DNA of 64,000 bases. It comes from Myxococcales bacterium. Its GTDB lineage: Bacteria; Myxococcota_A; Polyangia; Polyangiales; Polyangiaceae. The DNA lies in NCBI GenBank assembly GCA_016191785.1, contig JACPVJ010000012.1, positions 1-64,000 of the forward strand, given 5' to 3'. Of the stretch, positions 19,373 through 28,607 are shown in pieces; the stretch's first letter is position 1, and every line of letters begins with the position of its first letter. A program made the position numbers and the translations under genes. A model generated the notes under the pieces. That model saw nothing but the letters and a program-made list of their open reading frames with translations, was not told the origin of the DNA and made no database searches.

Positions 19373-19475
19373 GAGAAGTCCTCGATCAGACAGCGGGAGC
19401 TCGACCGGGTCAGCGGAAGAGCCATCTGATTTCGCGCAGATGGGCGTTTGATGCTAGGCGCCCCGGGTCCGAGGG

Positions 19476-21008
19476 TCAATCTAGCGGCAAGAGCCGTGCG
19501 GACTCGCACAGGTCACGGCGCCGCGGGTCCGCGGGAAGGGCCGGAACCTCGACGCCCGGCCGCCGTGGCCGCCATTGGCCCTCGCAGGCGACCTCTTCAC
19601 TCAACGGGTCGACGGCGATTCCCAGCCGAAATGCCGTATCTGCGCCCGGCGAGTCCCCCGCCTGCGTTCGAAACCGGCCACTCAGGGCCTGCCAGCCCCC
19701 GTGCACCGAGCGGACGTCCTTCTGACCCCCGAGCGCCTCGCGCGCCTCCGGCACCCGGCCGGCGTCGCAGAGCGCGCGTGCCCAGCGGAACCGCAAGGAA
19801 GGCTCGGTTTCGAGCGCCTGGGAGGCCGCCGAGAGCTCCCGAACCGCGGCCGCCGAGTGCCCCCGAGAAAAAAGCAGATCGCCGAGGCGGACGCGCCGAG
19901 CCGGGTCGTCCCCGCGGGTGGCACTCGCTGCCCGTGACGGCGAAGGGGGCGAGGCGGGTTGCTCGAGCAGCCACCTCTGCCACCTCGAAATCCACCCGGC
20001 GAGGTCGTAGCCCGTGACGCTGCGGAGCACGACGCTCGCGTCCTCCGTGCCGCTGCCCTTCAAGTCGGTGAAGAAGAGGTGCAGGGCCGAGACTCCGTTC
20101 TCGCGGATCCAATAGGCGACGAAGCTGGTCACCTCCGAGAACGCCGTGGCCGCGGCATCGGGCGTGGGCAGCATGGCGATCGACGGCCCGAGCTTGTCGA
20201 CACCGACCGAGCGCCCCGAGGCGAGCGCCGTTCGCGCGACCACGTCGGCGGAGGGCGTGCCGTCGAGCGGGCGTGGCTCGCGCCACCGAGTCTCTTCACG
20301 TTTCGCGATGCCCTCTTGAAGCCACAGCGGTGCGCGATCACGCGTCGCTCGGCTCAAGGCCAGGTGAGCGATCTCGTGGGCCAGGGTGTCTTCCCAGGGG
20401 TAGCCGAGGTGGGTGGCCCGCGGTGAGATCATGGTCACGCGGCCCCAGCGCGCGACCGCCACGGTCCCGGTGGTCTCTGCGGCGGTCACCGGCAGCCCCG
20501 AGATGGCCGAGAGCGTGAACAGGTCCCGAACCAGGTCCATGCGCAGCGGGCGTGGCAGCTGCGTCCCCAGGTCGGTTTCGATCTGCTTTCGGGCGCGCAC
20601 CGCGACGTCCACGATGAACGGCACGAGCGCGCGATCCGCCTCGTCTTGGAGGCGGATCAGCACGCCGGCGTCGCGATCGTCGTGGACCAGGGCACCGGCA
20701 GTGGCGCGCGCGCAGCTCTTCGACAGCTCGAGCAGCCCCGCGCCCTCGGGGGTCGCCGTCAGCTCGGCCGACGACAAGATGGCAGCAGCGGTGTCGCAGT
20801 CCCCCAGGTAGATCGCCAGCCGGGCGCGCTCGAACGCGATGGTCGGCGACGCCGAGTCGGTCTTCTCGAGCAGGGTCTTCGCCCGCTCCACGTCCAGCTC
20901 GGTGACGGCGTCGGCGATGGCCTGCGCACGGCTCGGCGCTTGCGCGCGAGACCCGAGCGGCAGCGTCACCCCCAGGGCAATCGCCAGCGCAGCGAGCAGC
21001 TTTCTCAT
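19476..21008 (-). CDS. Exported TPR protein with gluzincin (peptidase MA-like) domain
   Basis: The 510-residue product has a signal peptide (residues 1-23, ending SRAQA). TPR-like helical hairpins occupy about residues 28-100 and 375-500. The middle carries HEIAH at 211-215 with a downstream Glu in WLQEGIAKR, the pattern of peptidase MA/gluzincin zinc proteases. The ATG overlaps the stop of the upstream DUF4175-like gene by four bases (ATGA), so these two work from one mRNA. A role in envelope proteolysis or assembly is inferred; the substrate is unknown. Confidence 0.75.
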   Translation of the reverse strand: MRKLLAALAIALGVTLPLGSRAQAPSRAQAIADAVTELDVERAKTLLEKTDSASPTIAFERARLAIYLGDCDTAAAILSSAELTATPEGAGLLELSKSCARATAGALVHDDRDAGVLIRLQDEADRALVPFIVDVAVRARKQIETDLGTQLPRPLRMDLVRDLFTLSAISGLPVTAAETTGTVAVARWGRVTMISPRATHLGYPWEDTLAHEIAHLALSRATRDRAPLWLQEGIAKREETRWREPRPLDGTPSADVVARTALASGRSVGVDKLGPSIAMLPTPDAAATAFSEVTSFVAYWIRENGVSALHLFFTDLKGSGTEDASVVLRSVTGYDLAGWISRWQRWLLEQPASPPSPSRAASATRGDDPARRVRLGDLLFSRGHSAAAVRELSAASQALETEPSLRFRWARALCDAGRVPEAREALGGQKDVRSVHGGWQALSGRFRTQAGDSPGADTAFRLGIAVDPLSEEVACEGQWRPRRPGVEVPALPADPRRRDLCESARLLPLD

Positions 21009-23839
21009 CGCAGCAGGCCCTCGGCGTAGCGTTTCACGGCGGGCGACAGTCGTCCGTCTTTGCTCTGGCCCAAGCCCTCGACCACGCGGCGGCGGAACGC
21101 TTCCGCGTTCTTCTTGTCCTGCTCGCGCGGCACTTCACCGCCGGTCTTCATGGCCTTGCCGCGGTCGCCTCGAGCCTCTTTCGGCTGAGGCTCCTTCGCA
21201 GGCTGCTCTTCGTCGTCGCCGGTCTGCCCGGTGGTGGCCTGCTCGAGCAGGCGCTGCGCCTGGCGCTGCAGCTCGAGCCCGCGATCGCCCTTGCCGTCGG
21301 TCAGCTCTCGGGCGGCCTCGCGCATCAGCCCTTCGGCCTTCTCCAGGCTCTCGAGCGCCTCGTCGGGCAGCGCGGTGTCGCTGCTCTTGCCTCGCGACGC
21401 CAGGTTGCCTGCCCGCCGCGACAGCTCGTGCTCGTGCTCGCCCGCGGTGCTCGTGGCCGAGCGTGACTTGGCTTGGGCGTTCTTCTTCAGCTCCGAGAGC
21501 TGGTTCTCGGCCCAGCCCAGCTGCACGGCCAGCGCGCGCTTCGCGCTCTCGATCTCTCGCGGGTCGATCAGGTCGCTGGCCCCGGCCCGCTTCTTGGCCT
21601 CTTCGAGCGCATTCATCGCGTCTCGTCCGCTCTGAACCGCGTCGCCCAGGCTGAGGCGCTCCAGGGACTCGGCCATCGCCGTGCCGTGCTCGCGGCCGAG
21701 CGCGGCCGACGATCGCGCCGACCCCGGGGTGTGGCTGAACTGCGGGAGATCCGCCAGAGCGCGGCGAACGGCGTCCGCGCGCTGCTTGGCCTCGTCGCGC
21801 ACGCTCTCGAGATCCACCCCGGCCTCGGCCTCGGCCAGCGCCTGCTCGACCCTGCCGATCTCGTCGGCGTGATCGGCCGCCAGCTTCTCGAGCTCGGCGG
21901 CCAGCTCGTCGAAGCGGTCGCTCGAGTCGGAAGGCTCCCCCGTCGAGCCACCGTTCTGGCCGGGTGCACCCGACTCGACGCCGCCGCGCTGAGCGCTTCC
22001 GAACGACGGGTTCGGGCGCCTCAGGCGCGCGGCCAGGTGCCGAGCGGCGAGCTCGGTGTGGGTCAGATCATCGGCCGCGCGGGCGCGCTTCACTCGTCCC
22101 AGATCTGCTCGGGCCACGCTCCCCAGATCGCGACCGAGCGGGCCGAGCACCAGCAGGCGCTCCGCGCCGTCGCTCGAGGCGGCCAACGCGGTGTCGAGGC
22201 GCGCGAGCCCCACCGCCTTCTGCTCCGTCTCGCGGGCCTGCTTGGCACCATTGGCGACCTCGTCGACCACGTCCGCCAGGCGCTTGGCGACGCTCTGGGC
22301 GTCCCGGGTCGAGAGCGCCCGGAGCACCGAGTCCAGAGAGAGGACCACGTCTTCGGTCCGGCGCAGCCGCGACTCGCCGGGCCGCGGCGCGCGCTCGAGC
22401 ACGCGCAGCTGCCCCAGGACGAACGCGCGGAGCCCGGCGGGCACCGTGAGCCCGCCGTAGCTCTTGTCGATCGCCTTCTTGACCGCCTCGCCGGCACGAC
22501 GCGCACGATCCAGCTCGTCCCGCGACGGCGGATCGGTCTCTCTCCCGTCGCGCTCCATTTGCCAGGCCAGGAAGTCGATCAGCGTGCCGCGGGCCTCTGC
22601 CAGCGCGGCGTAGCGCGCCGCCTCGGGCTCCCCCACGACCGGTGGCACGAGGGTGATGGCCGCGCTCTTCCCCCACTTCGGACCCGTGATCGGGTCGTTG
22701 TCGCGGGCCTCGACCGTGACCTGCACCGGCAGGTACATGCGCCGCAGGAAGGGATCACGCGGCGAGAGCACGTGGCTGCCGCGCTCGAAGGTGCTCTCGC
22801 CGTCGAGGCGAGAGAGCACGCGCCGGTCCTCGCGGTCACCCGCGCGCATCACCAGGTCCACCTGCCGCAGGCCGTGGTCGTCGCCGGCCTCGTACGTGAG
22901 CTCGAGCTTCTCGACCTCGGCCAGCTTCAGCGTCTTCGGTGCCCCCGCCAGCGTGACCTCGGGCGTCTCGTCGGGGACGGCCTTGACCGGGATCGTCTCG
23001 AGCTCGTAGACCAGCACCTTGCCGAAGCGGGCCGCGACCCGGAGCTCACCGGTCGCGGCGATGGTCCAGCGGGCGACCACCGCCCCCGAGCCGTCGCTCA
23101 CGAACGGGACCTCGAGCGTGCCGTCGGTGAGCACCAGCCGTCGCCCGTCGCGCCGCGGAACGCCGCGCACCGAGAGCAGCGTGCCCGCGGCGTGCCGCGA
23201 CTCGAGCCCGGGATACACGAAGCGCTCTTGGAGCTTCAGATAGGCCGGCGGCTCCGCGGTCACCTTCAGGTAGTCGAGCCAGGCAAGGGGCATCGGCGCG
23301 CGCCCCTTCCACGCGAACAGCACGTCGAGCCCCTCGATGACGCGCATGGGACCGACCGCGAAGGCGCCGACCACGGCCACGAGGCCCACCACCATCGCCG
23401 CCTGCCATCGACGGGCACGTCGCGTCGCCGCGCGCTCGACCTCGGCCAGCGAAGCGCGAGCCAGCAAGCGCTCGAAGTGCAGCTGCGCCAGCGAGCGGGA
23501 GCCGGAGGACTCGTCCCGGGCGGTGCGATCGAGCAGCCCCACGGCGCGCAGCGCGCGCTCGCCCAGGTCGCGGTTGGTCGGCACGAGCACCGCCTGGAGC
23601 GTGCCTCTGAGATCCAGAAAGGTGCGCCGATCACGTAGCCCGCGCACGACCATCGCGACCGCGACCATCGCCACCAGCCCGGCCGCTGCCGCCCGTGAGA
23701 GGGGCGTACCGACCCTGGCCAGGTGAGCGCCACCCACGATCGCCAGCACCAAGGCGGTCAACAGCGCCTGGCGCGCCGCCGTCCCCACGCGGCTCCGCCA
23801 CGCTGTGGCGAGGCGATGGATCAGCTCGGTGACGGCCAC
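21005..23839 (-). CDS. Large DUF4175-like membrane protein with coiled-coil C-terminus
   Basis: The GTG at 23839 gives a 944-residue product; a longer open frame upstream is rejected because it adds Arg-rich non-conserved sequence. Three hydrophobic segments occur in the first 220 residues (near 23-43, 49-66 and 145-165). A beta-rich domain follows (about 200-420). The C-terminal half is charged, helical and coiled-coil prone with Glu/Lys/Arg/Ala repeats and a terminal basic segment. The plan resembles DUF4175 proteins of proteobacteria, of unknown biochemical role. It heads the operon with the TPR peptidase, psd and the methyltransferase. Confidence 0.7.
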   Translation of the reverse strand: MAVTELIHRLATAWRSRVGTAARQALLTALVLAIVGGAHLARVGTPLSRAAAAGLVAMVAVAMVVRGLRDRRTFLDLRGTLQAVLVPTNRDLGERALRAVGLLDRTARDESSGSRSLAQLHFERLLARASLAEVERAATRRARRWQAAMVVGLVAVVGAFAVGPMRVIEGLDVLFAWKGRAPMPLAWLDYLKVTAEPPAYLKLQERFVYPGLESRHAAGTLLSVRGVPRRDGRRLVLTDGTLEVPFVSDGSGAVVARWTIAATGELRVAARFGKVLVYELETIPVKAVPDETPEVTLAGAPKTLKLAEVEKLELTYEAGDDHGLRQVDLVMRAGDREDRRVLSRLDGESTFERGSHVLSPRDPFLRRMYLPVQVTVEARDNDPITGPKWGKSAAITLVPPVVGEPEAARYAALAEARGTLIDFLAWQMERDGRETDPPSRDELDRARRAGEAVKKAIDKSYGGLTVPAGLRAFVLGQLRVLERAPRPGESRLRRTEDVVLSLDSVLRALSTRDAQSVAKRLADVVDEVANGAKQARETEQKAVGLARLDTALAASSDGAERLLVLGPLGRDLGSVARADLGRVKRARAADDLTHTELAARHLAARLRRPNPSFGSAQRGGVESGAPGQNGGSTGEPSDSSDRFDELAAELEKLAADHADEIGRVEQALAEAEAGVDLESVRDEAKQRADAVRRALADLPQFSHTPGSARSSAALGREHGTAMAESLERLSLGDAVQSGRDAMNALEEAKKRAGASDLIDPREIESAKRALAVQLGWAENQLSELKKNAQAKSRSATSTAGEHEHELSRRAGNLASRGKSSDTALPDEALESLEKAEGLMREAARELTDGKGDRGLELQRQAQRLLEQATTGQTGDDEEQPAKEPQPKEARGDRGKAMKTGGEVPREQDKKNAEAFRRRVVEGLGQSKDGRLSPAVKRYAEGLLR

Positions 23840-23967
23840 GGGAGCACAGCTTAGCGCCGGCGCCCTCCAAGTCTCGATTTGCGTGCGCGAAGCCACCCGG
23901 CCAGCAAAAAAGTCGCGGGTCGGGGCGAGACTGCCCCGGCTCCGGGCCAGTGGTACGCTAGGCCGAC

Positions 23968-24741
23968 GTGAGCGACGTCCTGCGGCTGAAGCGGCTCTTG
24001 CTCTCGCTGGCCGACACCGGCCTACGCGTGGGCTGGCTGTCGGACCAGCTCGAGCGTTGGCCGCTGCCGCAGGCGGCTCGCCTGCTCGACGAGTTGTGTG
24101 ACGAGAACGAGCGGTCCGACCCCGACGCTCGCGAGGCACTCTTGGCCGTGGCGCTGTATCTGGTCAGCCGCGCTCCCAGCGAGCAGATCGACCGATTGCG
24201 CGACGAAGCCGAGGGGCGCCGCTTGCTCGGGCTCGCCCGCCTGTTGCGACGCGCGCCCCCGCCGGTGATGGTGGATCGACCCGCGACCGAGCTTCCGGTC
24301 CCCGACTACGGTCGGGGGCGCGAGCTCACGCTCGGCGAGCGTCGGTCCCTGGCCCGCCACCCCAGTCGGCGTTCGTTCGACAAGCTCCTCTCCGATCCTC
24401 ACCCGCTCGTGATCCGGATGCTGCTCCAGAACCCGAACCTCACCGAAGACGACGTCGTGCGGGTGGTCGCGCGCCGGCCGGCGCGTTCCGAGGCCATGGC
24501 CGAGGTCGCCCGGTCGATCCGCTGGCTCAGCCGCGGCCGCGTGCGTCTCGCGATCGTGCTCAACCCGGGGTCGCCGCCCGAGATGGCCATGCCGCTCTTG
24601 CCGATCTGCAAGCGCACCGAGCTCGCCGAGGTCGTGCGCGCCACCGAGACGTCGATGGTGCTTCGGGCGACCGCCGTCGAGCTGCTCGAGCGCCGCCCGC
24701 CGATCCGAGGCGTGGACCCGGCCGACGCCGTGCTGCAGTGA
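23968..24741 (+). CDS. Conserved hypothetical, helical repeat-like protein
   Basis: A 257-residue soluble protein from a GTG start with no signal peptide. The sequence is almost entirely helical, with Leu/Arg/Ala repeats. The middle segment (SDPHPLVIRMLLQNPNLTEDDVVRV and then NPGSPPEMAMPLL) resembles HEAT/leucine-rich-variant repeats as seen in bacterial DUF2336-like proteins. It is divergent from the DUF4175-like gene and convergent, with no gap, on the zinc-ribbon gene. Function unknown. Confidence 0.65.
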   Translation: MSDVLRLKRLLLSLADTGLRVGWLSDQLERWPLPQAARLLDELCDENERSDPDAREALLAVALYLVSRAPSEQIDRLRDEAEGRRLLGLARLLRRAPPPVMVDRPATELPVPDYGRGRELTLGERRSLARHPSRRSFDKLLSDPHPLVIRMLLQNPNLTEDDVVRVVARRPARSEAMAEVARSIRWLSRGRVRLAIVLNPGSPPEMAMPLLPICKRTELAEVVRATETSMVLRATAVELLERRPPIRGVDPADAVLQ

Positions 24742-24969
24742 TCAGCCTTCTTCTTCCTCGCCCACGTCCCAGCGGGTCAGCGCGCCCACTGTGATCTCTC
24801 GAGCGCACTCGTCGCACAGCGGTGGCTCTTCGTAGCGGACCTCGTCCCCGCGGGTCCACAAGAACAGCCCCGCGCCTCCGGGCGTGCCCTCGAAGGTCTT
24901 GCCGCAGCCGTCACACACGAACGGCTTGGGCGGCGTGGGCTCTTCGGCGTGGAAGCGCGAAGCGGACAT
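24742..24969 (-). CDS. Small zinc-ribbon protein
   Basis: The 75-residue product starts at the ATG at 24969; longer readings are antisense to the Fe-S reductase. CDGCGKTF near residue 19 and LCDECARE near residue 51 provide two CxxC knuckles about 30 residues apart, a zinc ribbon. The C-terminus is acidic (GEEEEG). Such proteins often bind nucleic acid or act as small adaptors, but no partner is evident. It abuts the convergent upstream gene end to end. Confidence 0.65.
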   Translation of the reverse strand: MSASRFHAEEPTPPKPFVCDGCGKTFEGTPGGAGLFLWTRGDEVRYEEPPLCDECAREITVGALTRWDVGEEEEG

Positions 24970-25016
24970 CGGAGTCGAGTATAGCCCCGGCCGGGGCCGA
25001 GGGCCTGTTCCCAGTT

Positions 25017-27347
25017 TCAAGACGCCGCGGCTTCGGAGGCCGATTCGGCGGCCGCCTCGGCCTTCTTCTCTTCCACCCCGCACGCCGCGGCCAAGAGCTC
25101 CACGATGTCCAGGTTCTGGATCTCGCCCTCTTTCTCCTGGCTCTTGATGCCGTCGGTCAGCATCGTCATGCAGAAGGGGCAGGCGGTGGCGATGGTCTTG
25201 GCTCCGGTGTCGAGCAGCTGCAGCGTGCGCTTCACGTTCACGCGGTCTTTGTTCTGCTCTTCCATCCACATCTGGGCGCCGCCGGCGCCGCAGCACAGGC
25301 CCTTGTTCCGGTTCCAGTGGTCGGCCTCGACCAGCTCGACACCTGGAATGCGACGCAAGATCTCCCGCGGCGACTCGTAGATCTCGTTGTACCGGCCCAG
25401 GTAGCACGAGTCGTGATAGACGACGCGGCCCTTCACGCCCTTCGTGGGCTTCAGTTTTCCTTGGGCGACCAGCTCGAGCAGGTAGTCGGCGTGGTGCACC
25501 ACCTCCCACTTGCCGCCGAAGTCCGGGTACTCGTTACCCAGGGCGTTGAAGCAGTGCGGGCAGGTGGTGAGGATCTTCTTGATGCCGCCTTGCTCGCGGT
25601 AACCGTTTATGGTGGTGACGTTGGCCTCGGCCAGCATCATGAAGAGCAGCTCGTTGCCTGCGCGGCGCGCAGAGTCGCCGGTGCACGACTCTTCCTCGCC
25701 CAGAATCGCGAAGTCCACGCCGGCCTGCTTCAGCAGCGTGGCCGTGGCCCGCGCGATCTTCTTGGCGCGGTCGTCATAGCTGGCGGCGCAGCCCACCCAG
25801 TACAAGACCTCGGCCTTGGGACTGTCCGCCATCTTCGGGATGTCCAGACCCTCGGACCAGGTCGCGCGGTCGACCCGTGACAGGTTCCACGGGTTGCCGT
25901 TGGTCTCCATCCCCTGGAACGGCTTGTTCAGCTCTTGCGGGAAGCTCTCGCCGCGGATCATCACCAGGTTGCGCCGCATCTGCACGATCTTGTCCACGTA
26001 GGTGATCATCACGGGACACTGCTCTTCGCAGGCGCGACAGGTGGTGCAGGCCCAGAGTACGTCCTCGTGGACGACGTTGGGCACCAGGTCGACCGGTTTG
26101 TACTCCGGCTTCTTCTCGCCTTCGGCGGCCTCGGGGGGGCTCGAGTCGGCCTTCTCGTCGGCGGTGGTCTCGGCGCCTTCGTCGGCCTTCTTCTCGCCCT
26201 CGGTCGCTTCGGTCGCCGGCTTCGGGCTCAGGTCGACGCGCGGCACCTCGCCCAGCTCCAAGAACTCTTCCTGTCGCGAGTAGAGGTGGTCTCTGAGGTC
26301 CAGCGTCAGGAACTTGGGGCTCAAGATCTTGCCGGTGGTGGCCGCCGGGCAGTTGTCCGAACAGCGCCCGCACTCGGTGCAGGTGTAGAAGTCGAGCACG
26401 TCTTTCCAGGTGAAATGCTCGATGCGGGCATAGCCGATGGGGGCCGCGAGCATGTCCTCGCGTTCCATCGCCTTCTCCACCTTGGCCATCAGCTCGTCGG
26501 TGTTCTTTGCCAGCGGCCTGAGGCGGCCCGGAGCCGTGAGATCGCTGAGCGCGACGTTGGGCACCGCCGTGAGCACGTGGAAGTGCTTCGAGTACGGCAA
26601 GATGTTGAGGAAGATCAGCACCAACGACGAGTGGACCCAGAAGCCCGCGTGGGCGAGCACCACCAAGGTGGGCACGCCGAGCCCCGACAGGGCCACCGCC
26701 CAGAGGCTCCCGACTGGCTCGGGGTAGGCGTGAAAGGCCGCCGCGCCCGTCGCGGGGCCCAAGGGCTTGACCAGCGTCGCCGCCGAACCGCACCAGTCGG
26801 CGCTGCGGGTGCCGCACTCGGCGCCCAGCTTGTGGTTCAGGGCGATGGCCGCGCCGTCGTACAGCTGGTCGGCCAGCATCATCGTGCTGATGATGCCCAA
26901 GATCAGCAGCGCCTCGCCCGAGAGGGTCATGCGCTTCTGCTTGTTCAGCGTGCGGTAGTAGACGAAGACCAGCGCACCCACCAGCACCAGCGTGGAGACG
27001 ATGTCCTTCAGGAAAGCGTAGACCTGCCCTGCGGGGCTGTTCGGGCCGAGCACCCACAGGTTGAAGGTGGGGTCGAAGCCGCGCCCCCAGAGGATCAGCG
27101 TGCGGAGGAGGAGCACGACGAAGCCGAGGAAGATCAGCTGGTGCGCGACGCCGGCCCCGAGGTAGTAGCGCATCCTCTTCTGGAAGAGCGCGAAGGTCCA
27201 AACGCGGCCCAGGCGCTCGCCGATGCGGTCGAACCGGCTCTCGTGGGTCGGACCCCCGACCCCGAGCAGGCCCCAGCGCTGACTCGCGCTCCACAAGAAC
27301 GCACCAGTCAGGCTGAGGATGATGACGGCCATCGCTACGGGGTTCAT
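25017..27347 (-). CDS. HdrD/GlpC-type Fe-S membrane oxidoreductase
   Basis: The 776-residue fusion has an N-terminal membrane part of five to six helices (about 5-255) resembling a NarI/HdrE-type cytochrome b subunit, with His residues in the helices. Two 4Fe-4S motifs follow (CTECGRCSDNCP, Cys323-333, and CTTCRACEEQCP, near 450), separated by an acidic Lys/Glu/Ala linker. Two CCG domains then carry CVGCAAS ... SCTGD ... CPHC and DSCYLGR ... GLCCGAGG. It should move electrons between the quinone pool and a soluble partner, as in heterodisulfide reductase D-like and ETF-linked enzymes. It is monocistronic, with an RBS GGAGAAGAG. Confidence 0.88.
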   Translation of the reverse strand: MNPVAMAVIILSLTGAFLWSASQRWGLLGVGGPTHESRFDRIGERLGRVWTFALFQKRMRYYLGAGVAHQLIFLGFVVLLLRTLILWGRGFDPTFNLWVLGPNSPAGQVYAFLKDIVSTLVLVGALVFVYYRTLNKQKRMTLSGEALLILGIISTMMLADQLYDGAAIALNHKLGAECGTRSADWCGSAATLVKPLGPATGAAAFHAYPEPVGSLWAVALSGLGVPTLVVLAHAGFWVHSSLVLIFLNILPYSKHFHVLTAVPNVALSDLTAPGRLRPLAKNTDELMAKVEKAMEREDMLAAPIGYARIEHFTWKDVLDFYTCTECGRCSDNCPAATTGKILSPKFLTLDLRDHLYSRQEEFLELGEVPRVDLSPKPATEATEGEKKADEGAETTADEKADSSPPEAAEGEKKPEYKPVDLVPNVVHEDVLWACTTCRACEEQCPVMITYVDKIVQMRRNLVMIRGESFPQELNKPFQGMETNGNPWNLSRVDRATWSEGLDIPKMADSPKAEVLYWVGCAASYDDRAKKIARATATLLKQAGVDFAILGEEESCTGDSARRAGNELLFMMLAEANVTTINGYREQGGIKKILTTCPHCFNALGNEYPDFGGKWEVVHHADYLLELVAQGKLKPTKGVKGRVVYHDSCYLGRYNEIYESPREILRRIPGVELVEADHWNRNKGLCCGAGGAQMWMEEQNKDRVNVKRTLQLLDTGAKTIATACPFCMTMLTDGIKSQEKEGEIQNLDIVELLAAACGVEEKKAEAAAESASEAAAS

Positions 27348-27427
27348 GGCGGCTCTTCTCCTCGCGAGCGGTTTCGCCGAGGTCTTAGGGCGTCATGCCG
27401 CTGCGCGTCAACCGGGTCGCGACGAAT

Positions 27428-28030
27428 TCAGCCGCGACCGCTCAGCCGCAGCCAGGCCAAGAACAGCAACCACAGCACGAGCACCACCCCGACCCAGAGC
27501 AAGGCGCGGCTCTTGGCGAGGGGCGCCGAGGGTGGCGGCGCCGCCGCGGGCGCTTCGTCGGCAGCCGCCTGCTCGGCCAGGGCCTCTTCTTCGGTGATCA
27601 CGGGCGGAGGCGCGGGACGCTCGATGCGTCGCACCTCGGGATCTGCGGCATCGGCCGGGACCACGCTGAGCAAGAGCAGACCCCGCGGCAAGGCGGGGCT
27701 GTCCGCGATGCCGCCGCGCTCCGGGATCCGGATCACCAGCGTCCGACCCGACGCCGTGGACTCGAGGCTGCTCTCGTCGCGCTTGGGCAGCGTGACTTGC
27801 ACGAGCTCGGCCAGCTCTTTGCGGCCGCGCACCGAGACCGCGCCCGAGCGACCGCACGCGTCGCAGCCGCCACCCTCGCACGCGGCGCACTTGAGGTTGC
27901 GCGGCAGCTCGAACTCGATCAGCGCACCTTCTTCGAGCCACTCGGCCGCGACGTGGATGCGGTGAATGACGTCGGACCCGCGGGGGACGTCCACCGCGCC
28001 GGTGACTTTTCCGAGCCGATGCCGCGACAA
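27428..28030 (-). CDS. Membrane-anchored DnaJ C-terminal-domain-like protein
   Basis: A 200-residue protein, probably from a TTG start. The N-terminal 120 residues resemble the substrate-binding beta-domain of DnaJ (VPRGSDVIHRIHV ... FELPRN) with a reduced zinc-binding insert, CAACEGGGCDACGRSG, which keeps two CxxC pairs rather than four. A Pro/Ala/Glu linker (about 130-170) leads to a single C-terminal membrane helix (ALLWVGVVLVLWLLFLAWL) and a short basic tail. There is no J-domain. It lies last in a run of minus-strand envelope genes. Confidence 0.6.
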   Translation of the reverse strand: MSRHRLGKVTGAVDVPRGSDVIHRIHVAAEWLEEGALIEFELPRNLKCAACEGGGCDACGRSGAVSVRGRKELAELVQVTLPKRDESSLESTASGRTLVIRIPERGGIADSPALPRGLLLLSVVPADAADPEVRRIERPAPPPVITEEEALAEQAAADEAPAAAPPPSAPLAKSRALLWVGVVLVLWLLFLAWLRLSGRG

Positions 28031-28064
28031 TCTGAGGGATCGTACCCCCAGCCTCGGTCAGTGA

Positions 28065-28541
28065 CTACTTCTTCTTGGCCCTTGGCCCGCGCTGACAGCG
28101 GCCCTCTTCGCAGATGGGCTCACAGGTCCAGGGCTCGCACTGGGCCATGGTGCCGCATCCGTTTTTCTTCGCATCCTTGACCAGGGCATCCAGCTTCTTC
28201 CCGGTGGGCTTGTCGACCACACCCCCGCAGTCGTTCCCCGGGATCTTGGAGAGCTGACCGGGAAAACAGGAGCAGTCCGCGTCCTTCTTGCACTCGTACT
28301 TCGCGGCCGACAGCGCCTCGTCGAAGTCGTGCAGCGTCTTGTCGCAGCCCTTCAGCTCCTTCGGGGGAGCCGCCTTCTCGGGCTCGGCCGAGGCCGCAGC
28401 GCCCGGGTCGTCGGGCGTGGGCGTCTCCGCCGGCTTGGCGCTCTCGACCGGAGCCGCGGCCTCTGCCGCGGCGGGCTTTTTGCCGCAGGCGCCCAGGGCG
28501 AGCAAGAGAGAGAGCGAGAGCGTGATGGCGATCTTGGTCAT
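28065..28541 (-). CDS. Cys-rich lipoprotein
   Basis: The 158-residue product has a signal ending LLALGAC, an Ala/Pro/Glu linker to about residue 60, then a compact domain with about ten Cys (GCDKTLHDFDEA, CKKDADCSCFPG, NDCGG, GCGTMAQCEPWTCEPICEEGRCQ). The arrangement fits a small disulfide-rich exported domain. A basic tail (RGPRAKKK) ends the protein. It lies 34 bases upstream of the DnaJ-CTD-like gene and 66 bases downstream of the YfaP-like lipoprotein gene, in the same operon-like run. Confidence 0.7.
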   Translation of the reverse strand: MTKIAITLSLSLLLALGACGKKPAAAEAAAPVESAKPAETPTPDDPGAAASAEPEKAAPPKELKGCDKTLHDFDEALSAAKYECKKDADCSCFPGQLSKIPGNDCGGVVDKPTGKKLDALVKDAKKNGCGTMAQCEPWTCEPICEEGRCQRGPRAKKK

Positions 28542-28607
28542 CGATTCCTCGGGGGCCGACAGACGAGAGCCGGCAGGCTAGCCCAGTCGCCGACGGCGGT
28601 CACTCGC

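Noticed and set aside
21473-23638. A 721-residue plus-strand ORF
   Set aside because: Antisense shadow of the DUF4175-like gene, which has a signal, helices and operon context.
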